Assembly (NCBI GenBank): GCA_905250075.1
Contig: CAJNOP010000043.1
Coordinates: forward strand, 554,772 to 618,771
Source: Rotaria sp. Silwood1
Taxonomy: Eukaryota > Rotifera > Eurotatoria > Philodinida > Philodinidae
Reading direction: 5' to 3'
Length of the DNA: 64,000 nt
This document shows positions 26,901 through 39,334 of the stretch, piece by piece; the stretch's first letter is position 1; each line of letters starts with the position of its first letter. The translations under genes were made by a program, and so were the position numbers. The notes under the pieces were generated by a model. It did no database searches. It saw only the letters and a list, made by a program, of their open reading frames with translations, and was not told the origin of the DNA.

Positions 26901-29900
26901 TACGTGAACAATTAACAGAAAAAGAAGATGAAGTTACCGAACTTAAAGCTGAACGTAATAATACACGAGTAAGTGAAAATAATTTTGTTGAAATAATATT
27001 AATTATGATTTTGTTTTTAGTTACTTCTGGAACATTTGGAACAACTTGTTGCTCGACATGAACGTTCAATACGAACAACAGTTATGCGTAGACAAGCACA
27101 AGGTGTTTCATCTGAAGTTGAAGTACTTAAAGCACTTAAATCTTTATTTGAACATCACAAAGCATTAGATGAAAAAGTATAAAAATATTCATGGAAAAGA
27201 AAAGAATTTGTTTAAAAAATTTTTTCTTTTTGTATTACTAAAGGTTCGTGAACGTCTTAAAGTTGAAATTGAAAAAAATACGCAACTCAAAGATGAACTT
27301 GAACGAACAAAGAATGAGGTGTGTAGATATTTTTTTGTTATTATTTTACCATTTTAATAGAATATAAACAATTTAGACTATGTAACTGATAAGGAAACGA
27401 CCTAAACCGTAATACATTCCGTTTGAGCTTGTATTGAATTTACAACGAAAAGATTAGAAAAATCCTAGAAGAGTTCGTCTGATGAACCTCTGAAGTTAAG
27501 TTATGACCGATTGACTGAATTTTCAATCTGAAGTTTTGCCCATAGGCAGATCCGATGTCTTTAGAATCATGCTGAAAGTGTCAGTCGAAAAAGATATTCC
27601 TTCGTTGGGATATTGAATTTCAACAAAAAAAATGGTTGTTTGCAATAAAAATCGAGTATTATTTGAAAATTTAATGTCTCAATAAAGAAACATTTTTTTT
27701 TTCTGCTGGAACTTTTAAAGTATTTCCAGAGACATCAGATCTGTCCATAGACACGAACTCTTTTAGGATTGTTCTAGTCTTACTAAGACTTCCTCGTGAA
27801 CAGTTATGTTGTTCGACACTTATTCACAAGGAACATCAGTACCATCAACCATAGAATAACACTGGACAAATCACTAATAGCTATTTGTGTCAAATAGCAT
27901 GCTTGTGATATACACTTGTTCCTATTTTTGATTAGAGTGTATTAGAGCTCAAGAATTCTGCGTCAGACTGACTTTCTATCCAGAACTACAACTAGTCGTA
28001 GTTGTAGGAAAGACATTGAACTATTGAATGTACCACAAGGTTATTGAAAAGAAGACCTATTCTTCTTTAATTTAGTTATGACATGCAAGTAGTACTCAAA
28101 CTATTCTTTCGTTTTGACATAGAAAACCTATTAACTGACAAAACTTGCGGAAGTAATTTTTTTTTGCTTTAAAAATTAAGTATTTTCATCTAGATCGAAA
28201 TTACATATATGAAATAATAATTTCAAGACATGAAAATATTAATTGTATTTTTGTTTGTTTGTTTGTTTTGTCTAGTTGGCTGGTGTTCGTGAAACACAAC
28301 AAGCAAAAGTGATCGATGTCAATCAATTGAAAGTAAATAAATTCTAAAAAAAAAGAACAAACTTCTTTTCGTTTTAGAACTCATTATTTTGCTTTTTTTG
28401 CTTAGACAATGTCAAATGGTACGATTGATCCTGATTCTCTGACTGGTAAATTAATTGAAATGCAAGAATTAATGGATAATCAATGCAATGAATTAATATC
28501 TTGTCGTGCACGTGTACATGAATTAATGAATCGTAATAAAGAATTAGAAGAGCGTGCATGTTTATTGCAACGTGATATATCTCATTCCCATGAACAAATA
28601 AATAAATATCAACGTGATTTAAAAGAATCTCAAGCACAAAAAGAAGATCAAGAAGAACGAATATCAACATTAGAAAAACGTTATTTGAATATACAAAAAG
28701 AAACAACACATTTAACTGAATTTAATAGTCGATTAGAAAATGAACTAGCTACAAAAGAAACTCAACTTATGCATGTACGAATGAATTTTTTAATTCATCT
28801 TGTTCAAAATTTCAAAACAAAAAAGTCAATTTTTCTATTAATCAAAAACAATATTTTCATGAAAGCAGATTTTAGTCTATAGCAGAATTTTTACCTTTAA
28901 CTAAACTTTCATAGCTTCAAGAAGCTAGAGCACGTTAGGTATGAAAGTTTTCGTACTGGACGAACTCTAGTCGTCTGAGAAATGTGTAGGGTGTACTAAT
29001 CACTGAATGCAAAACAACAGAAAAAAGCATCTCGTATCTTTCGGATGACTATCCAGTTCTCATTAGAAAAATTAACTGAGACCTTCAAAGGACGGTTTGA
29101 CCGAGTCCGCATGTCCAACAATTTCAATAAATTGGGTTTGGATCCAAAAATTTTGAATCCAACGTGTTCTATAAGGGCCCTAGCCGCCGTTTACGATACT
29201 CTTAAATAACAGCTCATGAGAGTTTCAGTGTAAATAGAGCTCGATGTGTAGAGCCACAGTTGTTATCGATTGAAAATTTCCAGTAGGGAGATATTGAAGT
29301 AGCAAAAGCACAAAAATAGCTTCCCTCGTTTCGCAGCCACAATGTATCTAATAGAGTTGACAGTTGTTTTTACAGACATAAGACATCGTTTTTGTTATCT
29401 AGTTTTTTGGTTTCTTTCTATCGCATTCCATTCGAATAATAACATCAAAACTGAAAACATGTTTTTTTTGGATAAGCTCTGGCAAAAACTAGCGGTAAAT
29501 GGTATTTTTCAACAAAGAAAAGTAAGCATTCTAAACACATTCTAGTATCAGTAGAAAATAGTTTCGGCTCAATTGGATATACTAAGGTTGATAAATATGA
29601 GCAATTCTTTACATTTTTTGTGCAACTCTTTGCTTTTTTTCGTATTAATTCTTGACATATGCGTAATTAGAGCAAAAAAGAATGGAAAATCTAAAAATTT
29701 TCATCTGGAAAAGGGTGGTAGGATTTCCTTCAACATATTCAAATTTTAAGCTTGTAGGAATGACATTTATCTGAATAGGGTTTTTTTGGAAACAAAATTC
29801 AAATAGAAAGCCCTAAAAGGAAATTTCTTTAAAATATTGATTCCTGATCTAAGTGCATGTCTTCCTTATTTATTTAGGCTGAAGAAAAATATCAAGCTTT

Positions 29901-30497
29901 ACAAGATAAATATGATCTATTAGAACAAAAACTTCAATCTCAAGCTGAACTTGATTCCTCAATCAAACAAAATGGTATTACCATACCTAATAATAATCTT
30001 AGCGGGTCTTCTTTACAAACATATTCGAACAGTCCAAATACTGATGATAAATTACATCAACTTCAAAGTGAATATGATGATCTTAAAATGGAATTAACAC
30101 GAGTAATATGAAATATTTCAACACAAAAAGAAATAATGAATTAAAATGTAATTTTTTTTCTGTATACAGGCTCGTCAACGTGAAAAAGTAACCGATGAAC
30201 ATAATACACGTTTATCAGCAACAGTTGATAAGTTACTTGCTGAATCAAATGAACGTTTGCAAATCCAATTACGTGAACGTATGCAAACATTAGAAGAAAA
30301 AAATCATCTTGTACAAGAAAGTGAAAAACTTAAAAAACAATTAGAAGAAACACAAAATGAACGAGTGAACAATAAAAAAAAGAAATTTTCATTGTTTTTT
30401 TCTGTACTAAAATTCTTTTCTTCTAGACAAAATTACTTGAAGAAGTCGATAAACTTAAAGCTGAACTAGAAACCGTTCGAAAAGAACTACAACGTTT

Positions 30498-30532
<35 letters not shown>

Positions 30533-33500
30533 TACAACAACAGAAAATGTAAATAATTAAAGGATCCTGCTGGGTTGGGTAACCTACTTTGAATCCGGAT
30601 ACCATATACGTACATGCTCTTATAGAGTAATTTGCAGCATATCGACAGATATATAAGAAATCAAGTTTTATGAAAATTTTGATGTACTAATGGTTGATAC
30701 ACTGGTCGTAATCCTTGAGGAAAACATATAGTACTCGTCGGCATTGTGGTTCTAAAGATAAACTTATGCAAACTTTGTTTTTAAACTCAGTTCGATACAG
30801 TTCTAGATGCTCTGAAACTTTCTATAGTCAATAGTTGTCATCGTTGCTTTCTTCGTACTTGAAACTGCGACCTTTTCTTATGCCTAATTTATTTCTTGAC
30901 TATATGATGATGCATTGTGCTTTCACACTATCGAGCTCTATATGTTTCAGAGATAAGATATTGCCAAACAGGAGGGATCAACAATACTTAGCGGTTTTGT
31001 TAAAAGTTTTTATGTACCTGTGATTAGTACAGCATCCCTAATGAACTGATACAGATAAATCCTTTACAAATGAAAAAAAAGGTTTTTTTCACCTCTGGAC
31101 CCTTGAAAGGGGGGCGGTACGACAATAAAATTGCAGGCGGGAGGCCTGCTATTCTCATTATTTCTTTTTTGAAATTGTTATTCAGAGTATTCAGGTTTGG
31201 TTTTTACATGACACTGTATAACGAGCCATAAATAACTCATATTCATTTCAAAAATAAATTTTTTTCGTATCTTCGTATATCTCTCTCTCCGAGAGTCTAA
31301 AGGTCAAAAGTTTTTTTAATATTCACAACTGAATTATTTTTATCAGTTCATTACTGATGCTGTGATGTTATTGATACATAAAAACTTTTAATAGAGCCGT
31401 TAAATATTATGAGCCCCTGCTCTTGCGAAAGATCTTATCTGTACAACATATAGAGCTTGATGATGTGAAATTTTTGAGAAAGTTTCATGTTACTTCTCAT
31501 TTGCCCTGTGGTACAGTGTTGAACATATTAAAATATCAAATAATCCATAAATAATCTAGATCTAAGAAAAAGCATCAGTTTTAAGTATGAAGAAAGCAAC
31601 GATAGAAGCTATTGATGATCGACAATTGCAGAATATCTATAACTGTATCAAATAGAGGTTAAAAACAAACTTTGCAAAAGTTGATCTTAGGAATTGCAAT
31701 ATCTATGAATAAATATATATATATATTCCTCAAAGATTACGACTATTATATGAACTCACAACATATCAAAGTCTTCATAAAACTTGATTTCTTACATACT
31801 ATCCGATGCACTGTAATTTACTTTGCAAGACCACACATATGATATCTTGGTTCAAGATAAGTCACTAAATCCAGTGGAGTCTTTAGTTGATTTGTTTGTT
31901 TTTAAATATTTCTTTTCTATTGTAGTGAACCGCTTCCAACTCAAAATCTTCCAACAAACGATTTCGTCACAAGTACAACTGATTCATTAAATCGACGATC
32001 ACCATCAATACGATTGGTTAAAACAACTCCAACTGTAACCGATCATATGTTTAAAGTATTTATTTACATTTATTATATATGTATATATATTAAAAATATC
32101 TTTTGTTTTATTTCATTAGACATCCGAAGCTGATTGGGATACAATTGATCAAGCTCAAGTTATAAATGATGTTCGTCTAGCATTTGAATCATCTGATGTT
32201 GAATTAACAACTGATGATGAAGATTCTTTATATCAACATCATCATCCGGTGACCGTTAATAATGGAACAATACCACCACAATCAACACATAACGATGCAC
32301 AAACCTTAGCACTTGTTTTACAAGAACAACTTGACGCTATTAATAATGAAATTCGTATGATACAAGCTGAAAAAGTTGATGCTGAATTACGTGCTGAAGA
32401 ACTTGAATCACGTGTTGTGGGAAATGCTGTTTATCATTTAGCTGATGATGATGATGAAGATGATAATGATAATGATGATGATGAATTAAATCATCATCAT
32501 CATAGACATCATTCACAAGGAATACCAAATGGAACTATTGGACATTATCATTCACATTTATCACAACGTTATTTAAGAAATTCATCACCACCAACAACAG
32601 CATTAAATACAAATACAAATTATACAGGACGATTAACACCACATACACCAACAGGAAAAACATATAAATTTAATACAGTAAAATTACAAAATTTTTACAT
32701 CAAATATAAATGTTTATGAATATTTTTTGTTTTGTTTTTTAAGGCTCCACCTGGTATGTCCGCTTCAAATTTATATTCATATAATTTAACTTCAGACCCA
32801 ATAGGTATTAATGTAAGTTAAACGAATAGAAAAACAGAAGAACCTTGTTTTTTTTGCATGTTATTCTATTATTTATTCACATAGGAATATGATCATGCAT
32901 TACATCATCAATCTCCACGTACATTTCGTAATGATTATGGACCAACAACACGTTATTTAAAATGTGAATCAAGTCCACCAATAACACCACCTCGAGTTAC
33001 GACAAATATTCGAACAGCTACACCGCATCATGTTTATCATTCATCATCAAGTATTCAAAATCAGTATAGAATAAACACAAATTCATCAAGAACAAATACA
33101 CAACATATTGATGATAATACTAGGCATTATTAGTAAGTTAAAAAAAGGCTTTAGATAGCAATATCGTAAATATCAAGAATTATCTCCTTATCCGCCTATG
33201 ATCATGTTGATCCCACAGGTATAATTGACCTTTAGGACTGTAGAGTAATCAGAGATATTCTAAGGTCATCAAGACGGAGGATTATCCCACCGATGACGCG
33301 ACATTCCACTCGTTCTATGTAATTAGATTTATTGTCAATTTAAGATTATTCATCATTAATTGAATAATTCATCCTTGATAGACTATTTGCTCAAGTCTTT
33401 ATTTTATATATGTCTATCCAAAATAAAATCTTAGGTAAATAGATTGTTGAAGTTATATAAACGAAGAAACTTATAATTTGAAAATGAATTATATTGATCT

Positions 33501-36500
33501 ATCATTTGTCAAATAGGAAAACATTATAGTTGATTTTTAATTCTTTAGAATTTCTACTTCTTATCCACTAGGGTCCGTTTGAACCTCTATTGATAGAATA
33601 GATATGATACACGAAGTGATTATTAATTTATCATCGACATGTGAAGACTTAAGTACAACAAGAATAGACAAAATCTATCAAGTCTCTATTTTCAAAACGA
33701 CTGAAATTATGTATTACTATGCAATATTCACATATAATTTGAATCGCTCTAATAAGAAAAATAACTATGTATATTTGATTGATGTTATCAACGTAATGAA
33801 CTAACTGTCCTCGGCACAAATCTAAAAGGGCATAGTTCAATTAATATTTATAAATGCATAACATTACAATGAATCTTATTAAATTGCGATTAATAAGCGT
33901 GTATGTGCACTTTTCAATGGTATATTAACATGAATAATAATTGAACCGTAATCGATGGATACTATCAGTATAGTAAACTAATTTTGACTGGAGCATATCT
34001 ATGAGATAAGCGGTTTTTTCATTTAACATTGTGTACTTATATCAATATGATGAAACTAGCTTCAGGCTTCCGGTGCTTATGTCAAGGTTAAATCTATCTA
34101 TAGGCAAATATCTATTTAAAATAACTTTTTTTGAATAAGAACATTTAGTAAAATAACTATAATTCCAATTCTTTTACTTTGTCTTGGAACCAGATACTGT
34201 CTAAAGCCCCTCTAGAAATTCTTAATCTTTCTCTAGAAATGAGACAATCGTATAAAATATCTGCTTTTCTGTTTCAAACCAGGCTCGAGTGTCCTTACAA
34301 ATTCTTTCTGGCTTCGTCGCTACCTTTTAATCTCATACGAATGTGTTCATTTTAGCCCAAATCCGTCCATAGTTCAACCAACACCTTTATCGTCAATAGC
34401 TCATCAAGATTCGCCTAGTCCAATAAGTTCTCAAAATTCAACATCAGGCGATGATAATAGTTTATATGCAAGAAGTCAACACCAACAACAGAAAAAGAAA
34501 GGTTTACGTAATTCTCTCGGACGATTATTTACACGTAAACCTGGTTCAATTGATAATAAACCAGTACATGAAAGTATTCATCAACCTATTTCAACTTATC
34601 AACAACATTATCCATCACCTTATGTTACTCGTGGTAAATATAAGATTTCTTTATTTTTATTTCAATATATTAATTTATTTTTATTCTCGATTAAGCATCA
34701 TCTGTACCTACAGATAGTAGTGGACATAATGAAATGAATGAATCTACCACTGGTACATTACTTAGTGTAGGTAAAACAGAATTTGATCGACGAATAAAAA
34801 AGAAGTATGTTAAACAATTCTAATAAATAAATATTTAAAAGATTTTAATTTGCAAATAAATTTAGACAAGAATTATTAGAAGATGCCATACAAAATAATC
34901 GTCCATTTTCAACATGGGATGGTGCAACTGTTGTTGCTTGGCTCGAAGTTAGTATTCAATTGAAACTACTATCTACTTGAAAATATAATAAACTCGACTG
35001 GTATTTCAAATAACTTTTGATACGAATATCATAGAGACCTGCGGTTTTGCACTATTCAAAAGCAAACAACCAGCATTCTTGAAATTTGATTGGTCACCAA
35101 TCAACCAATTAGATAGGCTCTTGTTGGAGATTTTTGGAAACAATATTCTAAAGCTATGTTCCTTTTGTTCTAAACTTTTAATAGAACTAATCAATAGACA
35201 AAATTCTTGTTTTTTGATTAACACAAGATCAAAACTCGTAGCCTTTTTCATTTGAGAGTAATAAGTCTTTTCCTGGGACATTCGATTTCAGCCAATTGAT
35301 CTGTAGTCACTCAGAAAAGCAGCTAGACGTAGGTAATTTACTATGCACAGTGGAATAGTGATATTGATTTTTAGATTTGAACTGATGTGACTCTGTTATC
35401 TCAGAGATCAGTTCGAACCGAAAAACCAATATCACCCGTTGGACTGTGTATGGTGAATCATCTCTAATCAGCTATCTTTCTAAGTAATCACAAGTCAATT
35501 GGTTGGAATCGAGTTTCTCAGGAAAACGGTTATAAATCTCGAACAAGAAAAACTAGGAATATCAATCTTGTGTAAGTCAAGAGATAAGAATTTTTCCATC
35601 TGATTCGTCAATTACTGAAAAATCAAATTTCGTTAGCTCTTGATCTTCTCTCTTGAATGATGAAAACCGCAAGTCTCTATCATGTTCCTATTAAAGATTA
35701 CTCAAAAAACAGTAGAACACATGACATTTTAAGATAATTAGTAAATATAATTTACTTATATGTATTATTTATAGTTATGGGTTAAAATGCCAGCATGGTA
35801 TGTCGCTGCATGTCGTGCAAATGTCAAATCAGGTGCAATTATGTCTGAATTAAATGAAGAAGAAATTCAACGTCAAATTGGTATTAGTAATCCTTTACAT
35901 CGACTTAAACTTCGTTTAGCTATACAAGAAATATTAAATTTAACATCACCAGATGGACCACGAACATCAGTTACTGTAAATTTCTTTTTTACAAACAAAA
36001 TTTTTCTTTTGAATTATGTTTTTGTTTTAAAGTCATTAGCATTTGGTGAAATGGATCATGAATGGATTGGAAATGAATGGCTACCAAGTCTTGGTTTACC
36101 ACAATATCGATCATATTTTATGGAATGTCTTGTTGATGCACGTATGCTTGAACATTTAAATAAAAAAGATTTAAGTAAACAATTAAAAATGGTCGATAGT
36201 TTTCATCGGTAATAAATAATTTCTTTTTTTGAATTTTTATGCATTAAAAATTTGTATATTGTTTTGTTTAGAACAAGTTTTCATTATGGTATAATGGTAT
36301 TAAAACGAGTTAATTATGATAAAAAAGAACTTGATCGAAGACGTGAAGAATCTTTAAATGAAAATCAAGATGTACTTATGTGGACAAATGAACGAATAAT
36401 TCAATGGTTAACAACAATTAATGGATTAAAAGAATATGCTAATAACTTAATTGAAACTGGTATTCATGGTGGTTTAATTGCACTTGATGAAACATTTGAT

Positions 36501-37108
36501 CATAATACACTAGCATTAGCTTTACAAATACCCAGTCAACAAACAATGGTAAACAAAAAATATTTTTGTTTAAATTATCGTGTATGTTTATTTTTAGACA
36601 CGTCAAATTCTGGAAAGAGAATTTCGTTTGTTAATAGCGAATGGTACTGATCGAAAAATGGATGAAGTAAGTTCATGAATATAAGAATAGGATGAATGAT
36701 TTTGGTATATTTTTCAGCTTGATAGACAGTCATAACAGACGGTAAATGAAATGATGTTGTGCTTTGTCTTGTATATCATTATAACTTTTTCTTTTCGCTT
36801 ATGCCTAAAAAGTATCCAAATATTTTGCTTGTTTAATCTATCAATAAGCGAAAAGAAACATCAAAATATAAAAACCCATTTTTTTTTTGTCTTTATCCTA
36901 AATATTTATTTATCATAAGATGATTGTTTAATTATAAATTTTATTATTTTCTTTGTTTTTTCTTTAGAATGATCGAGCAAAATTAAAACGTCATGCATCA
37001 TTATTCTCTCGAAAATCGAAATCAAAAACAATCAATGGTGAAATGATACAAACTCATGAAGTTGATTCATCAAATGTAACTCCTAATGATGAAATTCAAC
37101 AATCATAA
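23902..37108 (+). CDS. PPFIA: Liprin-alpha (PPFIA family) synaptic scaffold protein
   Basis: Complete gene, 22 exons, 1303 residues, every junction GT..AG and in phase: 23902-24057, 24128-24244, 26867-26968, 27021-27176, 27244-27318, 28276-28332, 28406-28774, 29878-30102, 30170-30364, 30427-30548, 31926-32055, 32120-32677, 32744-32812, 32885-33132, 34356-34633, 34696-34804, 34866-34947, 35775-35975, 36033-36208, 36272-36548, 36598-36666, 36968-37108. Liprin-alpha organises presynaptic active zones and binds LAR phosphatases, RIM and kinesin-3. The N-terminal ~570 residues are coiled coil with family motifs [43 protein letters not shown] and LLAESNERL, and a polyglutamine run in exon 10. Three SAM domains follow at ~1000-1068, 1089-1155 and 1170-1250 ([54 protein letters not shown]). 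The C terminus ends in QQS and lacks the TYSC-like PDZ ligand of vertebrate homologues. Several introns hold foldback repeats. Confidence 0.97.
24695..24716. repeat. (AT)n microsatellite
   Basis: Perfect alternating AT run inside the liprin intron. Confidence 0.9.
25965..26060 (+). promoter_or_regulatory. Polypurine GAGA-rich tract before alternative liprin exon
   Basis: A run of GAGAGA-type purine sequence ends ~180 bases before the ATG at 26239, followed by CA/TA simple repeats. Similar tracts lie upstream of other genes here. A promoter role is inference from position and composition. Confidence 0.35.
26239..26775 (+). CDS. PPFIA: Candidate alternative first exon of liprin-alpha
   Basis: An open exon of 179 codons starting ATG at 26239. 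It ends with AAT AAG followed by GT at 26776. This is phase 0, the same phase needed to join liprin exon 3 at 26867 ([11 protein letters not shown]). The encoded segment is rich in Asn, Asp, Ser and His ([24 protein letters not shown]) and looks disordered; I do not recognise a domain. Joining it would replace exons 1 and 2, removing the liprin N-terminal motif around VSMLEERDK. Codon use matches real exons here. The donor (AAG/GTTTTT) is weaker than most in this gene. It could instead be an unrelated small gene. Confidence 0.6.
27450..27800. repeat. Imperfect inverted repeat in liprin intron 5
   Basis: Arms about 27450-27590 and 27705-27800. ATCCTAGAAGAGTTCGT on the left corresponds to the complement of ACGAACTCTTTTAGGAT on the right, and CATAGGCAGATCCGATGTCT to the complement of AGACATCAGATCTGTCCATAG. 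The left arm carries about 70 extra bases between these blocks. No coding sequence in this 957-bp intron (27319-28275). Confidence 0.65.
28775..29877. other. 1.1-kb liprin intron 7
   Basis: Liprin similarity stops at the codon for His before 28775 (GTACGA donor) and resumes at 29878. No conserved coding sequence, RNA gene or clear long inverted repeat seen; a short palindrome TAGCTTCAAGAAGCTA lies near 28912. Confidence 0.55.
30499..30545 (+). repeat. CAA trinucleotide run encoding polyglutamine
   Basis: In-frame CAA repeats in liprin exon 10 encode a glutamine stretch with one leucine interruption, at the end of the long coiled coil. Confidence 0.9.
30615..31833. repeat. Long foldback element filling liprin intron 10
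   Basis: Arms about 30615-30985 and 31435-31833 pair along nearly their full length. The block AAGAAATCAAGTTTTATGA at 30655 is matched exactly by its complement at 31775-31793; CGTTGCTTTCTT at 30842 pairs with AAGAAAGCAACG at 31590. The loop (~450 bases) includes an unusual G-rich stretch near 31100-31145. No transposase frame. It occupies almost all of the 1377-bp intron (30549-31925), so the intron was probably enlarged by this one insertion. Confidence 0.85.
33133..34355. other. 1.2-kb liprin intron 14
   Basis: Donor TA/GTAAGT: the codon split by the intron begins TA, so an unspliced transcript reads TAG and stops at residue 859. No gene, RNA or clear inverted repeat inside; two antisense-overlapping short frames (33604-33840) are unsupported. 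Confidence 0.6.
35013..35697. repeat. Palindromic foldback element in liprin intron 17
   Basis: The ends match as inverted repeats: ATCATAGAGACCTGCGGTTTT beginning at 35028 pairs with a copy ending at 35682 carrying one change. An inner pair (35339-35391 with 35405-35460, sharing GTGATATTG and TTTGAACTGATnT) forms the hairpin tip, so the whole element folds back with almost no loop. It fills most of the 827-bp intron (34948-35774). MITE-like; no coding capacity. Confidence 0.85.
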
Positions 37109-39334
37109 ATTAATCATATTTGGCATTAAATTAACCAAAGAAAGTGTCCTTGTTCAGATGTGTGTATTTCTTCTCATGACATCGAAAATTTCGGCATTTT
37201 TTTCTCTTGCTTGTATGTAGAGGTATGCGTGTGCAATTGTTTTTTTTTCTCATTTTCTTGTGTGTACCCGCGCGACTATTGTCATATATACATATAGATA
37301 TCTATTTTTTGTTTTTTTTCTCTTGTTGTTGTTGTTATTGATCAACACATACACACACACACACAAGCAAATATGAACTTTGTTGTGTTCTTACCCATGT
37401 GTGTTTAAAAAACAAAAAAAAGGATTTTTTTTTTGTCGAGCGGCTATGCAATAAATAACAAATTCATTCTTAATCATGTTTTTGTAAATTAATGAGTGCC
37501 GATATATAGACGATATGTAGTAGCAGTGTTCTTTCGATTTGTTTATTTCAGAAAAGAAAAATTGAGTTAAGGATCATCCACTAAAACCTACCCATTGCTC
37601 ACAAATTATATGTTGTGTTTTTTTTTCGTTTTTGTGCAACTGATAGAGTCATGAATCATCATTTTAAATGTGCAGCGATTCATTTTGTTTTTTTTTCTTT
37701 TGTATATGATATCTTTTTCTTACTCTTCTTTTTTTTTCCTGTCTATCTCAATACTCGTTTTTTTAAGTCCTTTGTCATGTTCTATTTATTATTGAACTGA
37801 TTTTTTTTGTTTCTTTTTTTCTTCGTCTGTCTCCTGTCGTTTCACTTTCGATGCATGTTTGATGAATGGATCATCTATGCAGATTGATATAGATCATGCA
37901 CATCAATATTATCCTTGTGTTTTGTATGCTCCGAAAATGTGTGAAAAACGCTTCATTCTCGTTTTGTTTCTGGATATTTGTTGTATCAATTTTTGTGTGT
38001 GCGTTTTTTTTTCTATGTTGCTCTAATTGTTTTTTTTTGAGAGCATAATTTGAGTTTAAATGAAAAATCCCAGAATAACAATCTATTAAAACAAAATCTT
38101 TTGATTCCTGTCTTCTAATTCACAGATCGATTGATAAATATCATACAGTATTAATCATATCAATTCAGCATAAACAGAAAGTTAATACAGGATCATCAGT
38201 GTTTAGCAAACGAACAGACATCGATATGAAGATAATACGTTTTTTATAATGATAGACAACGATAGAACACAAATATTCAATGATGAGTCATCATATGCAA
38301 AGAATAATTAAGAAATTTTGTAAGTATTCAGTGATGATGATATTTTCTTCGTAGATTTCAGTGAACAGGCACATATCATTGACAATATTATTATTGCATT
38401 TATCGATTTACGAACGATTAGATGATAAGAAATATATAAATATATATTTTGAAGATTGTTCATAACTTATATTTAAAAAAAAGGAAAGTCAATGCCGAGA
38501 GATTGCATCAGGATGTTTACTGAAATAGTGTTTTGTACAGATTGTCAAATTAACCAAAGAAAATATTGATGAAAACTTTTGTAATATAACAAAATCAATA
38601 ATTTAACTTTATTTTTGCAAATAATCAGAGTTTTTTTCACCTGAATCGGGTCAAAATTTATGGATAAGTAAAAAAAATGCATCAGATTCCGATGGCACTA
38701 GTTCACGGTTTCTTGGAACCAAACTCATTTCTATTACCATATCATACTCAGGTTAATAGCTTTAATAGTAATAAGACTTAAAAAGTGTTTTGTTCGATGA
38801 AAATAATTTATCATAGTGATATCAAACATATGATTATTGATTAATGGACTTTTTTCACAGTAAATCAATAAAAATTATGAATAAATTCTTTATCATCTTC
38901 GTTTGTTGACATATTGTTATCGAATTAAATGTACACATGCGCATTTAAGATAAAAATCAAGATTGGATGAATAGAACAATTATAAACCAACTACGATGTT
39001 CGATGCTATATCTTCAGATTTTAAATCTAGCGAGCGATGATATAAAACTTGTACCAAGCAATTATCAACAATATAATTTAACCTAGACTTTAATTTCCTA
39101 CAATGTTTCGTTTCTGTGTAATGAAGTTGAAAAGTTTTTTTTTTGTAGCATTCTTTATAAACTGAACTTGCCATGATGACTTGCATTGTCATCGTAGACT
39201 AGTTATACTACATTATACTCTAGCTTCTGCTATAAATAGATCTATAACAGCTCACAGTTGAAAGAATTGGTTCTTTTTTTAAGAACTGGTACCAGGGACC
39301 AGGTCTTTTTTTAAGAATTGGGCTTGGTGATAGA

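Noticed and set aside
32340-32528. Minus-strand His/Asp-rich open frame inside liprin exon 12
   Set aside because: Antisense shadow of the Asp/His-rich liprin coding sequence.
33604-33840. Overlapping open frames on both strands in liprin intron 14
   Set aside because: Short, mutually overlapping, no conserved sequence; intron placement is fixed by flanking exon phases.
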